A stretch of DNA of 5,333 bases from DATEAV01 sp964575425. GTDB taxonomy: Bacteria > Chloroflexota > Anaerolineae > Anaerolineales > E44-bin32. The stretch lies in contig CAZNRD010000090.1 in assembly GCA_964575425.1 (NCBI GenBank), forward strand, positions 1-5,333, given 5' to 3'. The notes beneath the pieces were generated by a model, which worked only from the letters and a program-made list of their open reading frames with translations, did no database searches and was not told where the DNA came from. Both the position numbers and the translations under genes were made by a program. Positions 1-5,333 of this stretch are shown piece by piece. Every line of letters begins with the position of its first letter. Within the stretch, counting starts at the first letter, position 1.

Positions 1-257
1 GGGTATACCACGAGAACCCCAAGGTGGCCGAGGTGGCCGTCATCGGCGTTCCTCATCCGACCCGCGGAGAGCAGGCGAAGATGATCGTGGTTCTCAAGCA
101 AGGGGAGAGCGCGACCGAAGAAGAGATGATCGATTTTGCCAGGGACAAGCTCGCGAAGTACAAGTGGCCCACCATCGTCGAGTTCCGGACGGAACTCCCG
201 AAGTCCGTCATCGGCAAGACGCTGAAACACGTTCTGAGAGCAGAAGTCCGAGATTGA
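1..257 (+). CDS. AMP-forming acyl/aryl-CoA synthetase, C-terminal fragment (5' end outside window)
   Basis: This is the end of an acyl-adenylate-forming CoA ligase, an enzyme that activates a carboxylic acid with ATP and CoA in the cytoplasm. The reading frame is open from base 3 to the TGA at 255-257, giving about 84 residues of the mobile C-terminal domain (AMP-binding C family). It opens with the typical VYHENPKVAEVAVIGVPHP stretch, followed by RGE. It closes with LPKSVIGKTLKHVLR, which matches the family's A10 motif; the Lys after Ile-Gly (codon 216-218) is the expected adenylation lysine. The start codon, the AMP-binding domain and all residues that set substrate choice lie upstream, so I cannot tell a fatty-acid from an aromatic-acid ligase. 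It lies 116 bases before the regulator gene on the same strand, so a link to the GRE pathway is plausible but inferred. The family call is firm. Confidence 0.9.
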   Translation, partial: VYHENPKVAEVAVIGVPHPTRGEQAKMIVVLKQGESATEEEMIDFARDKLAKYKWPTIVEFRTELPKSVIGKTLKHVLRAEVRD

Positions 258-271
258 ACCAGGTCGCCGGC

Positions 272-281
272 ATACCGGTAT
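272..281. repeat. 10-bp perfect palindrome, possible protein-binding site
   Basis: ATACCGGTAT is its own reverse complement, but the symmetry stops at the next base on each side. It lies between the ligase stop codon and the larger inverted repeat. It could be half of an operator for the downstream TetR-type regulator. It is short enough to occur by chance. Confidence 0.25.
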
Positions 282-288
282 TTGGGCA

Positions 289-317
289 GCGTGCGGTAGG
301 AAGGGAGAACCGCACGC
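289..317. repeat. Inverted repeat: possible terminator of the ligase gene or TetR operator
   Basis: The arms GCGTGCGGT (289-297) and ACCGCACGC (309-317) are perfect 9-bp complements around an 11-base spacer. The repeat begins 32 bases after the ligase stop codon, a reasonable terminator position. However, it is followed by CCTAGTCCTGTT rather than a T-run, so an intrinsic terminator would be weak. It is also 56 bases upstream of the regulator's start codon, where an autoregulatory operator would fit. The sequence alone does not decide between the two. Confidence 0.4.
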
Positions 318-373
318 CCTAGTCCTGTTATCCGTAGGTCGGCGTAGGGAACAACGTCCGAGAAGGGTATGAG

Positions 374-1609
374 ATGGGTACAAACGAAGCGACGCTGACG
401 ACGAGGGAGAGCATTATCCGCGCTTCCACCTCGGTGATGGCGAGGAATGGGTTCGAAGGTGCCACGCTTAGTGAGATAGCGCAGGAGGCGGGCGTAACCG
501 AACCCACCATCTACCTGCATTTTGAGGGAAAGGAAAGCCTGCTTTTCTCCGTAGCTGAACAGCAGATGAAGAGGTATCTGCTCTTCCTCGACGAACACCT
601 GCAGGGCATCAGCGGCGCCGAAAGCAAGCTGAGCAAGCTTATCTGGTGTCACCTGCGATACAGCGATACCAACCGGGATTTCATGAGTGTCGTGCTGTTT
701 GACTGCAGGAATAACAGGAACTTCTACAAGTCGGCCGCCTACGAGCTCGTGCGAAGGTACTCGGGCATCCTATTGTCGATTCTGGACGAAGGCATCCGGG
801 AGGGCGTCTTCAGGCCGGACATGAACCTGGCATTGGTCAGGGACGTTATCTTTGGCCTCATGGACTACGAGGCGATCCGCTTCTTCGTGACCAGGGAGAA
901 GCCCGACGCCACGCAGGACCACGCCGACATCATGAGGTTGCTCGAAAGAATGCTCTTGACCAAATACCGGCCTCAAGGAGAGCCCGCGGGCAAGAGAGAG
1001 CGGATCCTGCGGGCGGCGATCGAGGCCTTCTCGGAGAAGGGGTACGCAGAGGCGACCATCTCCGAGATAGCCGGCAGGGCGGACGTCGCCAATGGCACGA
1101 TCTACGGCTATTTCGAGAACAAGGAGGATCTGCTGCTCTCGACATCCGAGGACCACTTCAAGGCGGACCTGGAGCACCTCAAGCAGGCGTTCAACGGTAG
1201 CGACCCGCGGACGAAGCTGATGTTATTCATGCAGTATTACTTCCAGCAGTACCTCGACGATCTGGACTACATCATCGTCTTCCTGACCAATATCCAGTTC
1301 AATCGCAGATTCTATCGGTCGCGCGCATACAAGAGCCAGTACAAGTATGTAACCGAACTGGAAAAGATGATCAAGCGGATCCTGGAAGAGGGCGGCGTGC
1401 GAGATGTCAACATCAGGGTCTTCAGAAACATGTTTCTCGGGGCTCTTACTCATATGGCCCTCCGGTGGTTCCTCGCGCAGAGCGACAGGCACTTCGAGAA
1501 GCTGGAAGAGATGAAAGAAGTGGCAGGCCTGCTCTCAGATGCTGTGTGGCCGGCCATTCCGGCCGCGGGTTCCAGCCTGGAAACGGCTGTCGGGCGGGAG
1601 CAGTCCTGA
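374..1609 (+). CDS. Tandem (double) TetR/AcrR-family transcriptional regulator
   Basis: This 411-residue predicted cytoplasmic DNA-binding regulator is about twice the usual TetR length (roughly 190-210). Two TetR_N helix-turn-helix domains are visible: residues 11-60, with the recognition region GVTEPTIYLHF, and residues 208-257, with DVANGTIYGYF. Each is followed by its own helical ligand/dimer domain. The halves stay collinear at an offset of 195-197 residues: NRNFYKSAAY (114-123) matches NRRFYRSRAY (310-319), and YEAIRFF (165-171) matches HMALRWF (360-366). This points to a whole-gene duplication and fusion. The last 17 or so residues are Ala/Gly/Ser-rich and probably disordered. The ATG at 374 is preceded by AGAAGGG at 361-367. 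The GRE start follows 13 bases after the stop, so the regulator is probably co-transcribed with it and controls it. A single chain with two DNA-binding domains might act as a pseudo-dimer. The ligand is unknown; an acyl-CoA or aromatic acid is a guess from the neighbours. Confidence 0.92.
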   Translation: MGTNEATLTTRESIIRASTSVMARNGFEGATLSEIAQEAGVTEPTIYLHFEGKESLLFSVAEQQMKRYLLFLDEHLQGISGAESKLSKLIWCHLRYSDTNRDFMSVVLFDCRNNRNFYKSAAYELVRRYSGILLSILDEGIREGVFRPDMNLALVRDVIFGLMDYEAIRFFVTREKPDATQDHADIMRLLERMLLTKYRPQGEPAGKRERILRAAIEAFSEKGYAEATISEIAGRADVANGTIYGYFENKEDLLLSTSEDHFKADLEHLKQAFNGSDPRTKLMLFMQYYFQQYLDDLDYIIVFLTNIQFNRRFYRSRAYKSQYKYVTELEKMIKRILEEGGVRDVNIRVFRNMFLGALTHMALRWFLAQSDRHFEKLEEMKEVAGLLSDAVWPAIPAAGSSLETAVGREQS

Positions 1610-1610
1610 C

Positions 1611-1617
1611 AGAGGAG
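1611..1617 (+). promoter_or_regulatory. Ribosome binding site that decides the GRE start
   Basis: AGAGGAG sits 5 bases before the ATG at 1623 and directly after the regulator stop codon. The GRE frame is open further upstream, with an ATG at 1539, but that start would overlap 71 bases of the regulator gene. It would also add 28 residues (Arg/Pro/Gly-rich) unlike a GRE N-terminus. The clear ribosome binding site favours 1623. Confidence 0.75.
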
Positions 1618-1622
1618 AAGGC

Positions 1623-4049
1623 ATGGAGATCGCCCTATCCGAGAAGTACCGGGACCTCAACGAAAGAATAAGCATCAAGGCGGTGCGCAACGTCCGCCGG
1701 GGGCAGGAGGCCGAGGAAGGCCGGAAGATCTACCGCCCCGGGGTCCGGGTCTGCCTGGAACGCAACAGGCTGATGACCGAGTCGTACAGGACGACCGATG
1801 GCCTGCCCCCCGTCATCAGGCAGGCGAGGGCGCTGGAACACGTCTTGGAGAACATGACGATCTACATCCGAGAATGGGAGAAGATCGTCGGCAATTACGC
1901 CTCCTCGCCCGATGCCGTCTTCTGGCCCATCGAACAGAACTGGAGGTCAGTTCACCGGCTGCTGAACAGCGAGGAGGGCGAAGCGCTTATTGATGACGCC
2001 GGCAGAGATGAGCTCCACTGGCTAGTCGGGTACTGGAACGGCAGGACGGTGAGCGATATTCGGAAGAGAGTGTTCCAAGGCTCACCCGAGCTTGAGAAGT
2101 ACTGGAGATACGAAGGCACCATGCTCTGGTCCCAGTGGTCGGATCAGGGCGTCCCCAACTACGAAAAAGCGCTCAAGCTCGGACTGAACGGGATTATCCG
2201 CGAGGCGCGGCAGAAGCTCGAGGAAATCGAGAGAACAATTCCCAACGATTACCTGCAGCAGAAGGACTTCCTTCAGGCGGTCATCATCGCCCTGGAGGCC
2301 TCCATCCGGTGGGCTGAAAGATACGCGAAGAAAGCGGAGGAACTCGCCTGGGAAGAGAAGGACGAGGTGAGGAAGGCCGAGCTGGAGGAGATCGCCCGCA
2401 TCTGCAGGAAGGTTCCCGCGCAGCCCGCCTCGACCTTCCGTGAAGCGCTCCAGTCCTTCATCTTCGTGCACCTGATCGGCCACCAGATCGAATTCATCAC
2501 GCTGGGCTGCGGGTTGCGCTTCGATAGGATCATGGAGCCGTTCTATCAGAAGGACCTGGCCGAAGGGAGAATCACCAGGGACGATGCGATCGAACTGATC
2601 ATCCACACCCGCATCCATCTGGAGGAACTCGGCCAGATGTACTCGCCCACCACCACACAGGTGTACGGCGGTGTACAGGTCCTCCAGTCAATCGTAATTG
2701 GCGGGGTCGATTCCGAGGGACGGGACGTCACCGGCGAGACGAGCTATCTGCTTCTGGATTCCGTCCTGGCGCTCAAGACTCTGCAACCGAGCGTGGTCCT
2801 GAGGATTCACGACGGCACTCCCAGGGCCTTGATCGAGAAGGCCATCGACGTGGTAAAGACCGGTGTGGGTTACCCTTCCTTCCAGAACGACAAGGCGCTC
2901 ATCCCACTACTGATGAGATGGAACTGCCCGCTGGAGGACGCGAGGAATTACACCATCAGCGGATGCGTCTACCTGGATATCCCGGGCAAGAACATCCTCC
3001 GGAGGAACGCAACATACCTCTCCCTTCCCCGGTGCCTGTGGTGGGCGCTCCACCGGGGCAAAGACCCGAAGACGGGCGAGCAGTTCGGTGCAGCCACCAA
3101 GAACCCGGCGACGTTCGACTCCATCGAGGACGTGATGGAGGCATACCTGGAGCAGGTCCGGTTCTTCATGGACAAGCAGATCAAAGTCGAGAATGTAACC
3201 CGATCGATCTACGCCGAGTATTACCCGAGGCCTTTCGAATCCGCACTGACGGATGGGTGCATCGAGCGGGGTGAGGATATGAGGAGGTGGCGATACCCTG
3301 GGCGGGTGGAGAGTTTCTCCATCGCTGTCGGTCCGACCAACGTCGCGGATTCCATGGCGGCCCTGAAGAGGGTTGTCTTCGAGGAGAAGGCCGTCACGAT
3401 GAGCGAGCTGGTGGACGTCCTGGACTCGAACTGGGAGGGGCACGAAGGACTGCGCCGGAGGATGCTCGCCGCGCCCAAGTTCGGAAACGACGATGACTAC
3501 GTCGATTCGATCGCCTACGCAGTCCATCGCCGCACCGAAGAGGTGGTGGAGCAGTTCTCGGACACCTACGGTTCGGACTTCCACTTGGATGGAAGCGCGG
3601 TCTCCGCCACCTACGGCTTGTCCCTGGACACCCCCGCCACGCCGGATGGCAGGAGGGATGGGGAGGCTTTCGCCGACGGATCGCTCTCCCCGACGCCGGG
3701 GAGGGATGTGAACGGGCCGACGGCCGTTCTGAAATCGTGCTCGAAGATAGACGCCCTCACTACGTACAACCACCTGCTCAATCAGAAGTTCACCCCGCCG
3801 TTCCTGGAGGGCGCGAACAGGGAGGCTTTCCACAACTATCTGAGGACGTGGTGCGATCTCGGGATATCCCACATTCAATTCAACGTCGTGGACAGGCAGA
3901 CGCTCATCGACGCCCAAGAGAACCCCGAGGAGCACAGCAACCTGGCTGTAAGGGTGGCGGGCTACAGCGCCTACTTCATCGACCTTTCCAAAGGGCTCCA
4001 GGACCACATCATCGAGAGGACCGAACAGTGTTTCGTGCGAGGGGGTTGA
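1623..4049 (+). CDS. Glycyl radical enzyme (PFL-like family), specificity unknown, with a non-canonical C-V-Y active site
   Basis: This 808-residue enzyme should carry a stable glycyl radical that makes a cysteine thiyl radical to attack its substrate in the anoxic cytoplasm. The PFL-like barrel domain spans most of residues 15-680, and the C-terminal glycine-radical domain follows to about 800. The radical loop RVAGYSAYF puts the radical on Gly780 (codon 3960-3962), followed by IIERTEQ. The catalytic loop SGCVYLDIPGKN places the thiyl Cys at 448 (codon 2964-2966). Family blocks also include VGNYASSPD (89-97), QPSVVLRIHDGTP (388-400), YPRPFESAL (534-542), TPDGRRDGEAFADG (673-686) and NGPTAVLKS (697-705). 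The +2 residue after Cys448 is Tyr450, where diol, glycerol, choline and hydroxyproline GREs and 4-hydroxyphenylacetate decarboxylase have Glu. There is no adjacent Cys-Cys pair, so it is not formate acetyltransferase. The length suits alkyl/benzylsuccinate synthase-like or decarboxylase-like enzymes, but I cannot assign a substrate. The adjacent activase confirms the class. Confidence 0.93.
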   Translation: MEIALSEKYRDLNERISIKAVRNVRRGQEAEEGRKIYRPGVRVCLERNRLMTESYRTTDGLPPVIRQARALEHVLENMTIYIREWEKIVGNYASSPDAVFWPIEQNWRSVHRLLNSEEGEALIDDAGRDELHWLVGYWNGRTVSDIRKRVFQGSPELEKYWRYEGTMLWSQWSDQGVPNYEKALKLGLNGIIREARQKLEEIERTIPNDYLQQKDFLQAVIIALEASIRWAERYAKKAEELAWEEKDEVRKAELEEIARICRKVPAQPASTFREALQSFIFVHLIGHQIEFITLGCGLRFDRIMEPFYQKDLAEGRITRDDAIELIIHTRIHLEELGQMYSPTTTQVYGGVQVLQSIVIGGVDSEGRDVTGETSYLLLDSVLALKTLQPSVVLRIHDGTPRALIEKAIDVVKTGVGYPSFQNDKALIPLLMRWNCPLEDARNYTISGCVYLDIPGKNILRRNATYLSLPRCLWWALHRGKDPKTGEQFGAATKNPATFDSIEDVMEAYLEQVRFFMDKQIKVENVTRSIYAEYYPRPFESALTDGCIERGEDMRRWRYPGRVESFSIAVGPTNVADSMAALKRVVFEEKAVTMSELVDVLDSNWEGHEGLRRRMLAAPKFGNDDDYVDSIAYAVHRRTEEVVEQFSDTYGSDFHLDGSAVSATYGLSLDTPATPDGRRDGEAFADGSLSPTPGRDVNGPTAVLKSCSKIDALTTYNHLLNQKFTPPFLEGANREAFHNYLRTWCDLGISHIQFNVVDRQTLIDAQENPEEHSNLAVRVAGYSAYFIDLSKGLQDHIIERTEQCFVRGG
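4039..4045 (+). promoter_or_regulatory. Ribosome binding site for the activase, inside the GRE 3' end
   Basis: GAGGGGG lies within the last codons of the GRE gene, 8 bases before a GTG at 4054. It supports the GTG start and translational coupling of the two genes, whose coding regions are only 4 bases apart. The in-frame ATG at 4087 is preceded only by GGATCGGG, a weaker site, and would shorten the protein by 11 residues. Confidence 0.55.
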
Positions 4050-4053
4050 AGCC

Positions 4054-5013
4054 GTGAGGCCGAGGGAAACATCATTGCGGATCGGGATGGAGCAGTTCGA
4101 GGTGGGGGAAGCGGGCCTGCGCGGGCTCGTTTTCGATGTCCAGAAGTACTCGCTCCACGACGGCCCGGGCATTAGGACGACGGTGTTCATGAAGGGATGC
4201 CCGCTCGCCTGCAGATGGTGTGCCAACCCCGAGTCGATGAGCGCCAGACAGGAGATCATGACCTACGACATCAGATGCATCGGCTGCGGGAAGTGCGCGC
4301 AGGCATGCGGCGCCGGCGCGATCACCCTCACCGAAGCAGGTAGAAAGATCGACTGGGGAAAGTGCGATGAGTGCCTCGAATGCGCCAGGGTGTGCCCGGC
4401 CAGAGGAATCGAATGCGTGGGACGCTATATGACGGTCGACGAGGTGGTTGCGAAGGTCGAGCAGGACCGCATCTTCTATGACAACTCCGGCGGCGGCATG
4501 ACGGTCTCGGGGGGGGAACCCCTGCTTCAATGGGAATTCGTCTCGAGCGTGCTCGGCAGATGCCGGGAGAAGGGCATACACACCGCGCTGGATACCAGCG
4601 GGATTGCTCCATGGGAGAATCTGCAGCGGGTCATCAAGCATGCCGATCTGGTCCTGTTCGATGTCAAGCACATGGACAGCGCCACTCACAAGAAGGGAAC
4701 CGGAGTCGGAAACGAGATCATTCTGGAGAACGCCCGGAAGGTCGCCCAAAGGGCCACCACCTGGATCAGGATTCCTCTCATACCGGGCTTCAACGATTCG
4801 GAATCAAACTTGATGAGGGTAGCGCATCTTGCCGGTGAGATCGGGGCCAAGAAGATCTCACTTCTTCCTTACCACAATCTCGGATCATCCAAGTACCCCA
4901 AATTGGGCCGAGCCTACCCGATGGAAGATGCCCCTCTCTTGGCCGAAGAGAAGGTGAGAGAGCTCAAGAGCCGCCTCGAGGCCATGGGGCTGTCGGTCGA
5001 AATCGGCAGGTAG
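4054..5013 (+). CDS. Glycyl-radical enzyme activating enzyme (radical SAM, with two extra 4Fe-4S clusters)
   Basis: This 319-residue activase uses S-adenosylmethionine and a reduced 4Fe-4S cluster to abstract a hydrogen from the glycine of the partner GRE, presumably Gly780 of the gene just upstream. The N-terminus has the family signature HDGPGIRTTVF (35-45). The radical-SAM CX3CX2C motif follows as GCPLACRWC, with Cys49, Cys53 and Cys56. A ferredoxin-like insert carries two CX2CX2CX3C sets: Cys75/78/81/85 and Cys104/107/110/114. This insert is typical of activases of non-PFL GREs and absent from the short PflA type. The SAM-binding SGGEP motif is at 152-156. The sequences FDVKHMD (202-208), IPLIPGFND (240-248) and LLPYHNLG (270-277) complete the family pattern. 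All cluster cysteines are present. GTG at 4054 is the preferred start because of the ribosome binding site and 4-base gap; ATG at 4087 is the alternative. Length is normal for the family. Confidence 0.95.
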   Translation: MRPRETSLRIGMEQFEVGEAGLRGLVFDVQKYSLHDGPGIRTTVFMKGCPLACRWCANPESMSARQEIMTYDIRCIGCGKCAQACGAGAITLTEAGRKIDWGKCDECLECARVCPARGIECVGRYMTVDEVVAKVEQDRIFYDNSGGGMTVSGGEPLLQWEFVSSVLGRCREKGIHTALDTSGIAPWENLQRVIKHADLVLFDVKHMDSATHKKGTGVGNEIILENARKVAQRATTWIRIPLIPGFNDSESNLMRVAHLAGEIGAKKISLLPYHNLGSSKYPKLGRAYPMEDAPLLAEEKVRELKSRLEAMGLSVEIGR

Positions 5014-5066
5014 CGCGGCATCGCTCCAAAAAACCTACCGGCTAATCTGGTTTGCGGGGCATCGGG

Positions 5067-5084
5067 CTGCCAGGCGGCTCGAGC
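5067..5084. repeat. Imperfect 18-bp direct repeat, copy 1
   Basis: CTGCCAGGCGGCTCGAGC matches copy 2 at 5199-5216 (CTGCCCGGTGGCTCGGGC) at 15 of 18 positions. The two copies bracket the hairpin cluster. In this GC-rich stretch a chance match is possible. Confidence 0.4.
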
Positions 5085-5090
5085 TCTGCG

Positions 5091-5114
5091 GCACCTGCGG
5101 CGAACCGCAGGTGC
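5091..5114. repeat. Perfect 10-bp hairpin with a CGAA tetraloop
   Basis: The arms GCACCTGCGG (5091-5100) and CCGCAGGTGC (5105-5114) are exactly complementary around the 4-base loop CGAA. This is the strongest stem in the window and would be very stable in RNA. It lies 78 bases after the activase stop codon. No T-run follows; a second, shorter stem starts at the next base (GGTGC 5115-5119 with GCACC 5126-5130). It may be an mRNA 3' structure, a REP-like extragenic repeat, or part of the flanking repeat region. Confidence 0.6.
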
Positions 5115-5149
5115 GGTGCAGGTGAGCACCCCTTTGCGGTCGCGCAGCA

Positions 5150-5174
5150 CCTCGAGCTTCCGAGGGGCAGCCCC
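5150..5174. repeat. Two overlapping short hairpins
   Basis: CCTCG (5150-5154) pairs with CGAGG (5161-5165) around AGCTTC. The next stem overlaps it: GGGG (5164-5167) pairs with CCCC (5171-5174) around CAG. Only one can form at a time. Each is short and could be a by-product of high GC. Confidence 0.3.
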
Positions 5175-5198
5175 AGCCGCTCCCGGGATGCTTCGCGA

Positions 5199-5218
5199 CT
5201 GCCCGGTGGCTCGGGCAG
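5199..5218. repeat. 7-bp hairpin overlapping direct-repeat copy 2
   Basis: CTGCCCG (5199-5205) pairs exactly with CGGGCAG (5212-5218) around a 6-base loop. The same bases contain the second copy of the 18-bp near-repeat. The first copy (5067-5084) has changes that break this stem, so the hairpin is not shared by both copies. It ends 24 bases before the TA that precedes the insertion sequence. Confidence 0.4.
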
Positions 5219-5244
5219 CGGTCCACACCCTATCGCGCATCCTA

Positions 5245-5333
5245 GTGTCCCGTTCCGGAAATCATGTTAACGACGGACCGCTCTTTCGATGATCTCATCG
5301 GCGCTCTTGGTCCAGACGAACGGGGTCGGATTC
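5245..5333 (-). mobile_element. IS630-family insertion sequence, end fragment
   Basis: The window's right edge enters an insertion sequence whose transposase is on the - strand. The likely outer tip is GTGTCCCGTTCCGGAAAT at 5245-5262, directly next to a TA at 5243-5244. IS630-family elements insert at TA and duplicate it. The transposase stop codon lies only 22 bases inside this tip, as is usual for compact elements. The opposite end and matching inverted repeat lie beyond the window, so the exact border is inferred. Confidence 0.7.
5267..5333 (-). CDS. IS630-family transposase, C-terminal end (partial)
   Basis: Read on the - strand from 5332 down to the TAA at 5269-5267, the last 21 codons spell NPTPFVWTKSADEIIERAVRR. 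The phrase PFVWTKSADEI is the hallmark C-terminal end of IS630-type DDE transposases, which cut and paste their element at TA dinucleotides. The catalytic DDE residues and the start are outside the window, so activity cannot be judged. The gene converges on the GRE-activase operon and is probably unrelated to its function. The fragment is too short for a subfamily call. Confidence 0.8.
   Translation of the reverse strand, partial: NPTPFVWTKSADEIIERAVRR

Larger units (their letters stand above)
258..373. other. Intergenic region ahead of the regulator-GRE-activase unit
   Basis: This non-coding gap of 116 bases separates the CoA-ligase gene from the tandem TetR gene. It holds a perfect 10-bp palindrome (ATACCGGTAT, 272-281), a 9-bp inverted repeat (289-317) and three copies of GTAGG (296-300, 334-338, 344-348). 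I found no convincing sigma-70 -35/-10 pair. TetR-family regulators usually bind symmetric sites near their own promoters, so this is the natural place for an operator, but that is inference. Confidence 0.5.
5014..5244. other. Non-coding, GC-rich, hairpin-dense spacer between the activase and an IS630-type element
   Basis: I find no supportable gene in these 231 bases; the open frames on either strand are low-complexity Arg/Ala/Pro/Ser-rich translations of GC-rich DNA. Several short perfect hairpins lie almost end to end between 5091 and 5218. A near-repeat of 18 bases occurs at 5067-5084 and 5199-5216. No T-run follows any hairpin, so none is a textbook intrinsic terminator, although the region could still end the operon transcript or hold it against degradation. 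Confidence 0.6.

Noticed and set aside
282..331. Possible sigma-70 promoter (TTGGGC at 282, TGTTAT at 326)
   Set aside because: The boxes are 38 bases apart, far from the usual 16-18, and no better pairing was found in the gap.
53..652. 199-residue open frame on the - strand
   Set aside because: It runs antisense across the CoA ligase end, the intergenic gap and the first TetR domain, and has no domain signature. It is a chance open frame opposite GC-rich coding DNA.
1539..1622. Upstream ATG extension giving an 836-residue glycyl radical enzyme
   Set aside because: It would overlap the regulator gene by 71 bases and adds an Arg/Pro/Gly-rich leader unlike the family. The ATG at 1623 has a well-placed AGAGGAG.
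1623..4049. Pyruvate formate-lyase (formate acetyltransferase)
   Set aside because: The catalytic loop has one Cys (GCVY) and not the adjacent Cys-Cys pair. The activase also has the two-cluster insert that PflA lacks.
2907..4259. 450-residue open frame on the - strand
   Set aside because: It lies antisense to the 3' part of the glycyl radical enzyme and the start of the activase. Both have strong family motifs, and the antisense translation shows no recognisable domain.
5091..5114. Intrinsic terminator for the activase operon
   Set aside because: The stem is strong, but GTGCAGG-type sequence follows rather than a T-run on either side, so a canonical terminator is not supported.
5091..5218. 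CRISPR array
   Set aside because: The repeats are hairpins of different sequence and uneven spacing. There are no regularly spaced identical repeats with unique spacers and no cas genes.
4914..5240. 108-residue open frame on the - strand covering the spacer
   Set aside because: It is Arg/Ala/Ser-rich, overlaps the activase 3' end and shows no family motif. It also runs through the hairpin cluster, so it is not a credible gene.

Overview
The window looks like chromosomal DNA from an anaerobic, fairly GC-rich bacterium. The main clue is an O2-sensitive glycyl radical enzyme (GRE) encoded with its own radical-SAM activase. Arginine is often written AGG or AGA despite the high GC. I cannot name a phylum from this. 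All genes except the fragment at the right edge are on the + strand.

Layout: (1) 1-257 is the 3' end of an AMP-forming acyl/aryl-CoA synthetase gene; the rest lies upstream of the window. (2) 258-373 is a non-coding gap with a 9-bp inverted repeat and a 10-bp palindrome, where a terminator and/or operator would be expected. (3) 374-1609 encodes an unusual 411-residue regulator made of two complete TetR-type units in tandem. (4) 1623-4049 encodes an 808-residue GRE with intact radical glycine and catalytic cysteine. It has Tyr where the dehydratase and several decarboxylase GRE classes carry a Glu (Cys-x-Glu). (5) 4054-5013 encodes the matching activase, with a radical-SAM site and two extra 4Fe-4S clusters. 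(6) 5014-5244 is non-coding, GC-rich and packed with short hairpins. (7) 5245-5333 is the end of an IS630-family insertion sequence, carrying the last codons of its transposase on the - strand.

The regulator, GRE and activase are spaced 13 and 4 bases apart and probably form one transcription unit. The inferred logic is that the double-TetR protein senses a substrate or CoA thioester and controls a GRE and activase pair acting on a hard-to-activate compound. The upstream CoA ligase would act before or after that step. The substrate cannot be read from the sequence. The active-site signature argues against diol/choline/glycerol-type lyases and leaves fumarate-adding enzymes, a divergent decarboxylase, or an uncharacterised GRE class as options. 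No small Fe-S subunit gene of the kind used by benzylsuccinate synthase or 4-hydroxyphenylacetate decarboxylase is present in the window.
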